This document shows positions 18,801-26,831 of a stretch of DNA of 64,000 bases, in pieces; position 1 is the stretch's first letter, and every line of letters begins with the position of its first letter. Under the pieces are notes generated by a model. The model was not told the DNA's origin, ran no database searches, and saw nothing but the letters and a program-made list of their open reading frames with translations. Source of the DNA: SG8-41 sp963699525 (lineage in GTDB: Bacteria; Pseudomonadota; Gammaproteobacteria; Burkholderiales; SG8-41); contig CAVOUI010000009.1 of the NCBI GenBank assembly GCA_963699525.1, positions 558,001-622,000 of the forward strand, in the 5' to 3' direction. A program made the position numbers and the translations under genes.

Positions 18801-20633
18801 CTGAACGCCACCGTCCATTGCACGCTCCCCGCGTTCGTCGGAGTCGGGCCCACGCGATTGATCGCCTGCACCGTCGGCGCCACGGTATCACCACCAACGG
18901 CAGTCACAAACGTGCTGTTGGCACTCACCCTTTCGTTTCCTGCGGCGTCAAAAGAGCGAACGCGGTAATTGTAGGTGGTGCTGGGGGCAAGACCGGTCAG
19001 CGTGACGCTGTGCGATGTCAGCAAAGTCGGATCAAGCGTTGTGGTTGAGCCGTAGCTCGTCGTCAGCCCATAGTTGACCTGCGAAGTCGCGGGTTCACTG
19101 GTAGTCCATGTGATGGTTGCGGAATTACTTGTGATATTTGTTGCGGTGCGCGCCGAGATGGTCGGCGCCGTGGTATCGAGTACGATCGTGTCCGTTATTG
19201 CCGCCGTCGACCAATTGCCCGCCCCATCGCTGTACTGAACATACACAGTCTTGGTGCCGGCGCCGGTCGAAAGCGTCCACGCCTTGGTTGGCGCATACGT
19301 TTCAGCAGCCGAAAACGATGTGCCGGTATTGGAAAACCGCATCTGTGTGACGCTACTCACGGCGTCAGTCGCGGAAAGCGTGAGGGTAACGTTTCTGTTG
19401 TTGGTAGCTGCCGCGCCGCCGTTGATGACGAGCGTGCCGCTTGGCGACGTCTTATCGATGGTGTAGGTCTGGCCCGTGAAGTTGCCGTTGCCCAGGCCCG
19501 TGCCGCCCAACCTGTTGGCGCTGAGATCCACAATCGAATCGTTGTCCACCAAGGTCAGCCCGAGAGTCCCGTCGCCCGTCCCCGAGCCCGCGGTCACCGT
19601 GTAACTGTTCCCGCTGCCGCTGACTCCCGTGAGCGCCGCCCCTGCCACGCCGCTCGCAGCGAGCGCAAAGTCGGTGAGGTCCACGCCCGTCACCGTCTCG
19701 CTGAACGCCACCGTCCATTGCACGCTCCCCGCGTTGGTCGGCGTCAGGCCCACGCGATTGATCGCTTGCGCTGAAGGAGCAGTGGAATCTGGACTCACAA
19801 CAAGCGGCGTCACCATGTCAGTTTGAATCTCCGCCGCCGTGAGCGCGCGGTCGTAGATCCGCACGTCATCGACACGACCCGCAAACTCATTCCCGGTATT
19901 GCCCGCCCGCCGGCCGATGTTCACATTGGCAGTCGAGTTCTGCTGCGATGCGGTTACCGTCCCCTGCAGCGCCCCGTCATCAAGCTGCCCATTGAGGTAG
20001 ACGTGCAGGCTCTGGGTCGCCGCATCGTAGACCCCGGCAATGTGATACCAGGTGTTGGGTTGCAGCGTCGTTGCCCCGTAGCGGAACATTTGTCCGCCAG
20101 AGCTGTTGGTGAGCTTGAACCCGATGGTGCGTGGACCCGTGTCCTTGGTCACGTCAAGCTGGAATCCGGTCTCGCCGCTGGCACGCTTGGACACCACCGC
20201 CGCATCATCTACCGGGAATGAGCTGGCGTTGACCCAGGCGCTGAGCGTCATGCTCCCGGTCAGTTGCAGCTCCGTGGGATTACCCAGATTCACATAGTCG
20301 TTAGATGCCATCCAGATTGACCGCATTGCCATACTTTCCGGTTGTCCAGGTCGGCCCGTTGATGAGCGTGCCGACAATGGCATGGCTCGTCGCGTCAGCG
20401 GCCGTCGTGCCAGAGGTCTCGTCAAATGCGTAGGCCGCAGCAAGTCCCAAGGTATCTGCGGAAAGAAGTAGGCGTGGCTCCAATGTCTCGAATACAAGGG
20501 GCGAGCGGGCAAGACCGCGGCGACGAGTGCGACTCGCATGGCCGTCGGCGGTCTTCTCACGCCAACGCGGGATCGCTCGACCAATGAGTAGCCGTGCAAG
20601 ACGACCCACGCGTCCTGGGGGAAATGACATCAC
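12824..20633 (-). CDS. Giant LEPR-XLL surface protein with LamG, Ig-like, FN3, PKD and GSDH-like domains (frameshifted)
   Basis: About 2,600 residues. The start at 20633 gives a basic N-terminus and the LEPR-XLL signature FETLEPRLLLSAD (residues 48-60), known from very large exported repeat proteins. Order N to C: LamG (about 20450-19830); Ig-like repeats of the AINRVGxTPTNAGSVQWTVA type; an FN3/phosphatase-N-like segment (ITWTTSEPATSQVNYGLTTS); more Ig-like repeats; LamG (about 17540-16950); an Ig-like spacer; a PQQ-type glucose/sorbosone dehydrogenase domain (about 16625-15540: TAIKFLPDGRMLVAEL, EHHGGAINFGNDGKIYFTTG, GARGANYGWPNVEG); one or two PKD domains; LamG (about 14670); FN3 (SAPTGLTATPVSSVQINLSW); Ig-like; and a last LamG ending at 12824. 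At least six frame changes (for example near 20310, 17450, 16170, 15960, 15200 and 14240) are needed, so it could be two genes. Type I export is possible but no RTX nonapeptides are visible. Confidence 0.75.
12870..13455 (-). repeat. LamG repeat A2 (near-identical to 14083-14668)
   Basis: Nucleotide-level near identity with 14083-14668 over about 585 bp, including synonymous sites. It encodes the last LamG of the giant protein (SFDEASGTLATDSSGNNNTA to KGSLDDVRIYNRAL). Confidence 0.85.
14083..14668 (-). repeat. LamG repeat A1 (near-identical to 12870-13455)
   Basis: Partner of the repeat at 12870-13455. It carries one-base differences that break the frame near 14185 and 14245, where the other copy is intact, supporting sequence error or early decay in this copy. 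Confidence 0.85.
16934..17570 (-). repeat. LamG repeat B2 (near-identical to 19813-20450)
   Basis: About 635 bp nearly identical to 19813-20450, encoding GSMTLSAWVNASSFPVDDAA, PNTWYHIAGVYDAATQSLHV and AGRVDDVRIYDRALTAAEIQ. Confidence 0.85.
18550..18875 (-). repeat. Ig-like repeat C2 (near-identical to 19450-19775)
   Basis: About 325 bp, only a few mismatches from 19450-19775. It encodes the FSETVTGVDLTDFALAASGV type repeat and the following YTIDK junction. Confidence 0.88.
19450..19775 (-). repeat. Ig-like repeat C1 (near-identical to 18550-18875)
   Basis: Partner of 18550-18875; one visible change swaps VDLSANRL for VDPSANRL. Confidence 0.88.
19813..20450 (-). repeat. LamG repeat B1 (near-identical to 16934-17570)
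   Basis: First LamG of the giant protein, almost identical in DNA to 16934-17570. Both copies show a frame break at the same region (LDGINDY junction, near 20310 and 17450). Confidence 0.85.
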
Positions 20634-21043
20634 AACTCTCTAGCGAAATCGTTGGCGAAAACCTTGAAGATGGGTCCGTGCTGCTGCGCTCATTCGATTG
20701 AACGACAGGGACTTCAATCCACACTTGATGTCCATTCGCGGAGCATGCATATCGGGAGGAGGCGCAGATGAAATCCCGAACTGCATATTAACAGGCCTCA
20801 AGTTCACGCTGGCGTCCTCCCCGGGCGATGACCGCGATCCGGGCGGGTCGCGAGCAGAATTCGTGGGAAATTTCCCTGCAATCTATTCCAAACGCCCGGC
20901 CGCGACAAGAGCCTTCTCGCTCATTGGCTTGTTGTGACGCAATTGTTTCCATGCCGCAGCTCTGGCGATATCGGGGATCGGACAAGAGGTCAAGCGCAGG
21001 CTTATATGCTGGTGTCAATAACTGTTTGAAAGGAAACCGCCAA

Positions 21044-21073
21044 TTGACAGTTCCCTTCGGCGCCCTGTATAAG
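21044..21073 (+). promoter_or_regulatory. Sigma-70 promoter of the outer-membrane protein gene
   Basis: TTGACA (21044-21049) and TATAAG (21068-21073) with an 18-nt spacer, 110 nt before the ATG at 21184. The rest of the 550-nt gap from 20634 shows no gene; it must also hold the promoter of the divergent giant protein gene. Confidence 0.6.
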
Positions 21074-21183
21074 ACCGGATCGGTTACGGTTCATTCCGCG
21101 CAGCAACTGTCGTCTAATGTCCGTTTGACGTTACGACGGAGAGCGGGCGGCCGAGGACGATCCTCCGCGGCCCCGCAAAGAAG

Positions 21184-22362
21184 ATGAGCGAGATACAGGG
21201 TGGATTTCCGCCAATGGTTCAGGGGCGCGGATGCCGTTCGGTGTGCAGCGCCGTCCTGTTTGCTGCCTTGTGTAGCCCGTTTTCGGCCCTGATCGCGCAC
21301 GCCCAGGAAGGTCTCCAACGCGCCATCCCGCCAACTGGCAAGGCGTTAGTGTTCGTTTTCCGCGCTGATCGTGACCCGGTAGCCGCGCAGGTGCCGGTGG
21401 TCGTGAACAAGGAGCTCGTCGGCGAGCTGGCGAACGGCACCTTCGTCGCGGCGACGGTCAATCCGGGTAGCACAGAGCTGCGCATAGGCCAGCGGCTGGT
21501 GAGAACCCTATCCTTCGTGGCCACGGCCAATCAAAGCTATTTCTTGAGGGTCGAGGCCATCTACAGCCCGACGCTGGTACGGATCGACGCGCGTTTGGTG
21601 AGCGAACCCGAGGGTCGTCGCTCACTCGCGCAAAGCCGCTTCGTCGGGGTGGCCCCGGTGGTGGTGATCCCGCCGCTGGTGACTCCGCCGGTAGCGGCCC
21701 CTCCACCGGCCGCGCCACCAGTCGCAGCCCCGGCGGTAGTGACCCCGCCGGTGGCCGCCCCGGCGCCGCCAGTCGAGCCCGCTGTGGTCGCAGAACCTCC
21801 TGCAATCAAGCCAGCAGCTGCCCCGGAGGTGTCCGCCACCACTGAGCCACGCCGTGAGTCAGCCTTTGCACTCATCGCGAACGCGGGCACGTTCAAGCTC
21901 GCCAATGAGAGCCAGATGGTCGCAGGCTTCCCAAGTACCTACGATACTACTTCCAAGTCGGTATTCGGTATTGAGGCCGAGTGGCGCAGTGGTTCGGGTC
22001 TTGCCGTGGGCGGGGAGTACTTTACCTACAAGAATGATCTGGTCTCAACGGCAACCAATCCTAATGCGCAGCAGAGAGTGTACGCAGTCATGTTGAACGG
22101 GAAGTATTACTTCCGCGCGGCGGACTGGTTTTATCCGTTCGTGGGCGCCGGCATCGGTCAAGCCAATGCGTCCTATAGTGGGGGCTTGACGGGGAATGCG
22201 TCAGGTATTGCCTATCAGGGATTGGCAGGGGTGGAGTTCCGCTTCAGGCCTGTCGGAATCTACGTGCAATATAAGTATCTTTCCTCCGAAGTCGGCGACA
22301 CCGGCAGGAAAGTGAAGGTCGATGGCAGCGGCGTTCTTGCAGGAGTCAGTATCAGCTTCTGA
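21184..22362 (+). CDS. Outer-membrane beta-barrel protein with an N-terminal DUF2846-like domain
   Basis: 392 residues. A signal peptide ends near AHAQEG (the internal start at 21214, MVQGRGCRSVCSAV, would give a more typical leader). Residues about 45-150 resemble DUF2846 (ALVFVFRADRDPVAAQVPVV, NPGSTELRIGQR). A Pro/Ala/Val-rich linker (about 160-225) leads to a C-terminal eight-strand-type barrel (AFALIANAGTFKLANES; GKYYFRAADWFYPFVGAGIG) ending in Phe (VLAGVSISF), the usual Omp C-terminal residue. DUF2846 domains often occur in lipoproteins; here it seems to be joined to a barrel by the linker, which could cross the peptidoglycan. Unbroken frame with its own promoter. Possibly a surface or envelope-stability protein; function not assigned. 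Confidence 0.8.
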   Translation: MSEIQGGFPPMVQGRGCRSVCSAVLFAALCSPFSALIAHAQEGLQRAIPPTGKALVFVFRADRDPVAAQVPVVVNKELVGELANGTFVAATVNPGSTELRIGQRLVRTLSFVATANQSYFLRVEAIYSPTLVRIDARLVSEPEGRRSLAQSRFVGVAPVVVIPPLVTPPVAAPPPAAPPVAAPAVVTPPVAAPAPPVEPAVVAEPPAIKPAAAPEVSATTEPRRESAFALIANAGTFKLANESQMVAGFPSTYDTTSKSVFGIEAEWRSGSGLAVGGEYFTYKNDLVSTATNPNAQQRVYAVMLNGKYYFRAADWFYPFVGAGIGQANASYSGGLTGNASGIAYQGLAGVEFRFRPVGIYVQYKYLSSEVGDTGRKVKVDGSGVLAGVSISF

Positions 22363-22428
22363 GGCGCGTCCCGCTTCGCCGCCGCAAAGTGTCGATTTCA
22401 ACCGGTTTGATTCCGCTTACCACCAGCA

Positions 22429-22451
22429 AGAACCGCGCCGAAACGGGTTCT
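22429..22451 (+). terminator. Possible terminator after the outer-membrane protein gene
   Basis: AGAACC...GGTTCT arms (22429-22434 and 22446-22451) with an internal CG pair, followed by GCTCTTTCT. The T-run is weak. Confidence 0.4.
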
Positions 22452-22617
22452 GCTCTTTCTGTGTGGTTGATCGTTGCGCAAGACATTCATACCCCACGTC
22501 GGGGACGGCCCGGCTGCTTACCCAATTTGGACAAGAGTGACAGTCAGTATTTGCGTGCGACTCACGGCGTCTTGCTATCGCAGGCGGACAATCATCCGAT
22601 TGTGGGGGCAGTAGGCT

Positions 22618-23622
22618 ATGGACCGTTTTTACGACTTAGCCGATTTCTCCATCGATGAGGTCCGTGCACTGCTTAAGCTGGCTGGAAAACTCGAGCGCGA
22701 GCCCGAACCCCGCGCACTGCAGGGCAAAGTTCTGGCCCTGCTTTTCTTGAGTCCTTCGCTGAGGACTTTGACCTCTTTTCAGGCGGCAATGGTGCGACTG
22801 GGTGGTAGTTCGTTCGTCGTGTCCCCCGAGATGTCCATTCACCGTCTCGAATACCGCAATGGCATCGTCATGGATGGCGTGGCCGCGGAGCACATCCGCG
22901 AGGCCGTGCCCGTCATCGCGTCCTATGGCCATGCCATGGGAATTCGCGTCGTCGCCGAACGCAACAGTCTGGAACAGGACCTCGCCGATCGCCAATTCCG
23001 GGAGCTTGCCGCCCTGGTAGAAGATGTCCCGTTGATCAACATGGAATCAGCCGTCAATCACCCCTGCCAGGGTCTAGCCGACTGGAAAACTTTGGACGAA
23101 CTCCGGATCCCCGGAAATGGCGGGCGCTTCGTGCTGTCGTGGGTTTACCATCCGGAGCCGCTTCCGTTCTCAGTTCCCGCGGCAGCCCTGCATATGGCCA
23201 GCATGCGCGGCATGAATGTCGTCGTGTTGCGCCCACCAGGTTTCGAATTGCCTGAAAGCATCATGAAGAAAGCGCGCGAGGCTGCGCACCGGACGGGTGG
23301 CAGCATCAGCGAAACTCCGGACCGCCGCGAAGCAATGCAGGGCGCCCATGTCATCTACGCCAAGTCGTGGTCATCCACCAGTCATTATGAAAATCGGCGC
23401 GCGGATGAGGCTTTAAGGAGAGAGCATATGAGATGGTGCATTACTGAGAATTGGTTCGAGAATGCACGACCTGATTGCAGGTTCATGCACTGCCTGCCCG
23501 TTCGCCGCGGTGTAGAGGTGGACGACAGCATTCTCGATGGCCCCCGCAGTGTTGTAATCAAGGAGGCCAAGAACCGCATGGTGGCGCAAATGGCTGTGCT
23601 CCACCAGATGCTGGGAGGATGA
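22618..23622 (+). CDS. N-acetyl/succinyl-ornithine carbamoyltransferase-like enzyme
   Basis: Transfers a carbamoyl group from carbamoyl phosphate to an (acyl)ornithine-type amine. The 334 residues match the AOTCase/SOTCase branch: FLSPSLRTLTSFQ (carbamoyl-phosphate loop, usually SxRTRTSF), INMESAVNHPCQGLADW, the branch-specific LSWVYHPEPLPFSVPAAAL and VIYAKSWSS, and HCLPVRRGVEVDD near the C-terminus. The Arg-to-Leu change in the loop (RTL for RTR) may alter activity. No other arginine genes are nearby, so it may serve arginine synthesis alone or modify a surface or NRPS product. The choice between acetyl- and succinyl-ornithine cannot be made by eye. Unbroken frame; the stop is at 23622. Confidence 0.85.
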   Translation: MDRFYDLADFSIDEVRALLKLAGKLEREPEPRALQGKVLALLFLSPSLRTLTSFQAAMVRLGGSSFVVSPEMSIHRLEYRNGIVMDGVAAEHIREAVPVIASYGHAMGIRVVAERNSLEQDLADRQFRELAALVEDVPLINMESAVNHPCQGLADWKTLDELRIPGNGGRFVLSWVYHPEPLPFSVPAAALHMASMRGMNVVVLRPPGFELPESIMKKAREAAHRTGGSISETPDRREAMQGAHVIYAKSWSSTSHYENRRADEALRREHMRWCITENWFENARPDCRFMHCLPVRRGVEVDDSILDGPRSVVIKEAKNRMVAQMAVLHQMLGG

Positions 23623-24314
23623 TTATTCGCCACACCACAACATCGGGGTAATAGCGCGAGGCCTAGCACTCGCGATCTCCTGGACAAGGTCGGTGGGGTT
23701 TTTAATTCCACTCCGACTGGGAAGTACCTCCTGTGGGCCGGGGGACGTTCAACCCGCGATGACAGTGCCGCAATTTGATCTAATCTTTCCGGTATCCAGC
23801 GTCATAGGGCAAGCCGTCAGCGTGCTGGGATTCGTGACCAGACGGAAGAACCTGCAGGCTGCTGCTTTGCTGATGCACAGAAGGAGAACCACGATGTCTT
23901 GTCTATTCAAGCACCGATGGATGTATGACCTCAGGTTTTACCAGTTTATCGAAAATGCAGATGTGCGAGTTGGTGCAGCGCCATGTTTGGAACAAGAACT
24001 CGGTGTATACGCCTGGGAACCCATCAGAGAGCCCGTACATCGAGTCAGAACAGAGCAGATAGTCCAGAAACGTTCTCCGGGCGTCCGCCTGGCCATTCAT
24101 TGGGGCTATTGCGAACCCGAACGAGCGACAGGGCCGGCTTTGGCGCGTTCGACCTGAATCGACATAGACCGCTCGGCGCCCGTCAGCGTTGATTCGGGAG
24201 CGCTGGTCTTTTTCGTCCACCCGTCTCGAAAACACGTTATCATTCCATAGCTTATTGACTAATTCTTGGGTAAGATTTCAGCTTGTTTCGAGCACCGCAA
24301 ACGTCACGGCGCAC
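23623..24314. other. Gap with a possible vestigial PEP-CTERM tail
   Basis: An open stretch at 23693-24157 (plus) is probably not a gene as a whole. Around 23812-23865 it reads VSVLGFVTRRKNLQAA, which resembles the hydrophobic-plus-basic end of a PEP-CTERM signal, but no PEP motif precedes it and no stop follows. The rest shows nothing I recognise. Confidence 0.3.
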
Positions 24315-24734
24315 ATGGCACACGAAGACTTGTCTCGGGACCAGCAGGTAGAGGGGTCGTCGGATCGCTCTTTCGGGCTGGTTTTTGCCGGCGTGTTCCT
24401 GGTCGTCGCTTGTTGGCCGCTGTTCCACCGGGAATTGCCGCGGTGGTGGGCTTTAGGCGTAGCAGTGGTCTTCGCCATTATCGCCATCTGGAAGCCGGCG
24501 CTTCTTACACGCGCCAACCGGCTGTGGATCAAGCTCGGCGTTCTGCTCGGCAAGGTGGTCAGCCCGATCGCGTTGGGCATCCTGTTCTACGGCGTAATCA
24601 CGCCGATCGGTGCGTTGATGCGGCTCACCGGAAAGGACCCGCTGCGCCTGAAGCTCGATTCCGGCGCGGACTCGTACTGGATACCGCGCAAGCCGCCCGG
24701 GCCTCCGCCCGATTCCATGACCAACCAATTCTAG
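24315..24734 (+). CDS. SxtJ-family membrane protein
   Basis: About 139 residues from MAHEDLSRDQQVEGSSDRSF. Three membrane segments are visible (SFGLVFAGVFLVVACWPL; WWALGVAVVFAIIAIWKPAL; LGVLLGKVVSPIALGILFYG), followed by VITPIGALMRLTGKDPLRLK and a Pro-rich tail. This is the small SxtJ-type protein that recurrently sits before a DUF5989 protein and a NodU-type carbamoyltransferase in polysaccharide and natural-product loci. The function is not known; the recurring order suggests a membrane platform for carbamoylation. It is 9 nt before the DUF5989 gene. Confidence 0.85.
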   Translation: MAHEDLSRDQQVEGSSDRSFGLVFAGVFLVVACWPLFHRELPRWWALGVAVVFAIIAIWKPALLTRANRLWIKLGVLLGKVVSPIALGILFYGVITPIGALMRLTGKDPLRLKLDSGADSYWIPRKPPGPPPDSMTNQF

Positions 24735-24743
24735 GAAATCGCG

Positions 24744-24893
24744 ATGGAAATGCTCAAGGAACTGTGGGCGTTCATGCGCACACGAAAGAAATACTGGCTG
24801 TGGCCGATCTTCATAATGATGGCCCTGTTGGGCGTGCTGATCGTGCTGACACAGGGCTCGGCTGTTGCGCCGTTCATCTATACGCTGTTCTGA
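24744..24893 (+). CDS. DUF5989-family small membrane protein
   Basis: 49 residues: MEMLKELWAFMRTRKKYWLW, a single helix (PIFIMMALLGVLIVLTQGSA), and the end VAPFIYTLF. It matches the very short DUF5989 family almost always found between SxtJ and a carbamoyltransferase. It is easily missed by gene callers. It starts 9 nt after the SxtJ stop and ends 13 nt before the carbamoyltransferase start, so the three are clearly cotranscribed. Confidence 0.88.
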   Translation: MEMLKELWAFMRTRKKYWLWPIFIMMALLGVLIVLTQGSAVAPFIYTLF

Positions 24894-24906
24894 GAGAGGC
24901 AGGCGC

Positions 24907-26738
24907 TTGCGCATTCTCGGGATCTCCGCGTTCTATCACGACAGCGCCGCGGCGCTGATCGAGGACGGCCGGATCGTTGCCGCCGCGCAGGAAGAGCGCT
25001 TCTCGCGCAAGAAGCACGATGCCCGGTTCCCGGCCAACGCAATCCGCTACTGTCTGACCGAGCGCGGGACCGGGTTGGGCGGCGTCGATCACGTCGTCTT
25101 CTACGACAAGCCGTTCCTGAAGTTCGAGCGGCTGGTCGAGACTTATCTGACGTTCGCGCCGCGCGGGTTCAAGTCGTTTCGCATGGCGATTCCCCTGTGG
25201 TTGAGGGAAAAGCTCTTCCTGAAGGACTTGCTGAAGAAGGAACTGGGGAAACTCGACGGGCACGACAGTCTGGAACGAGAAGTTGCTCTTCAGCGAGCAC
25301 CATCTCAGCCACGCGGCGAGCGCGTTCTTTCCGTCTCCGTTTGAAGAGGCCGTGGTACTCACGATGGACGGAGTCGGGGAGTGGGCGACGACCTCCGCCG
25401 CGATCGGGAAGGGGAACAACCTCGAAGTGCACAAGGAGATCCACTTCCCGCATTCGCTGGGATTCCTGTACTCGGCCTTCACTTACTTCACCGGATTCAA
25501 GGTCAACTCCGGCGAATACAAGGTCATGGGGCTTGCGCCCTATGGCGTGCCCAGGTACAAGGACCGGATCCTCGAGCACCTGATCGACGTCAAGGCGGAC
25601 GGCTCGTTTCGTCTCGATCTGAGCTACTTCAACTACTGCACCGGGCTGACCATGACGTCGGAGCGGTTCCACGAGCTGTTCGGCGGCCACCCGCGCAAGC
25701 AGGACGAGCTCCTCACGGATTACCACATGGACCTGGCGGCGTCGATTCAGGCCGTGACCGACGAAGTGGTGCTGCGCCTGACCCGGTCGCTGCGCAAGGA
25801 AACCGGAATCAGGAATCTGTGTCTGGCAGGCGGGGTCGCTCTTAACTGCGTGGCGAACGGCAAAGTCCTGCGCGACGGGGGCTTCGAGCAGATTTACATC
25901 CAGCCCGCCGCGGGTGATGCGGGTGGCGCTTTGGGCGCTGCCCTGGTCGGCTATCACATGCAGCTCGGTCAGAAGCGGCGGGTGAACGGCGATGCCATGC
26001 AGGGGTGCCTACCTGGGACCGGCGTTCTCTCAGTCGGAGATCGAGGAGCGTTTGAAGAAATGCGGTGCGCGGTTCGAGCTTCTGGAGGATACGGCGCTGA
26101 TCGCAACCTGCGCGGAAGACCTGGCGCAGGGCAAGGCGCTCGCCTGGTTCCAGGGGCGAATGGAGTTCGGCCCGCGGGCGCTCGGCAATCGCTCGATACT
26201 GGGGGATCCGCGCTCGCCGACGATGCAGAAGACGCTCAACCTGAAGGTCAAGTACCGCGAGTCGTTCCGACCGTTCGCGCCATCGGTGCTGCGCGAGCGC
26301 GTGAGCGATTGGTTCGAGATGGACAGCGACAGCCCCTACATGCTCCTGGTTGCCGATGTGGTGAAATCCAGGCGGCGTGAGATGACGGCCGAGGAAAAGC
26401 AGCTCTTCGGGATCGACAAGCTCAACGTGCCGCGCTCGGAGATTCCCGCTGTAACGCACGTGGATTACTCGGCGCGCATCCAGACCGTGCATGAGGACAC
26501 CAATCCTCGCTATTACGCATTGATCTCCGCGTTCGAGCGCAAGACAGGTTGTCCAGTAATCGTGAACACCAGCTTCAACGTGCGCGGCGAACCCATCGTG
26601 TGCACGCCGGAGGACGCGTTCCGCTGCTTCATGGGGAACGAGCTGGACGTCCTTGCGGTCGGCAACTGCTACCTGCGCAAGGAAGACCAGGATCCGGCGC
26701 TCAAGCAGAACTACGAGTCCGCTTTCGAGCTCGATTGA
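24907..26738 (+). CDS. NodU/CmcH-type carbamoyltransferase (two frameshifts)
   Basis: Uses carbamoyl phosphate and ATP to O-carbamoylate hydroxyl groups of sugars or metabolites. The start is probably TTG at 24907 (LRILGISAFYHDSAAALI). The N-terminal Kae1-like domain shows EERFSRKKHD, SEHHLSHAASAFF and LTMDGVGEWATT. The C-terminal YrdC-like domain shows FQGRMEFGPRALGNRSILGD, YRESFRPFAPSVL and NTSFNVRGEPIVCTPEDAF. About 610 residues. Frame changes near 25270 (GHD to WNEKLLF) and 26008 (MQG to AYLGPAF; an extra T in GGGGTGCC) split it. The conserved surroundings (SxtJ, DUF5989, SGNH hydrolase) suggest it modifies the exported glycan. Confidence 0.92.
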
Positions 26739-26831
26739 GTGCGCGCAGGGTTTTGGGTCCGCGCGTTCTTCACCGTGATACCCTGCAAGCAGGAAACTCT
26801 CTGGAAATAACCTGCGACGTCTCTCGATATT

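Noticed and set aside
17867..19048. 393-codon open frame on the plus strand
   Set aside because: It lies antisense to the clear Ig-like repeats of the giant protein, repeats with them, and has an Arg/His-rich composition typical of GC-rich shadow frames.
23693..24157. 154-codon plus-strand frame as a gene
   Set aside because: No ribosome site, no family resemblance along most of its length; only a short PEP-CTERM-like tail in the middle, noted under the gap.
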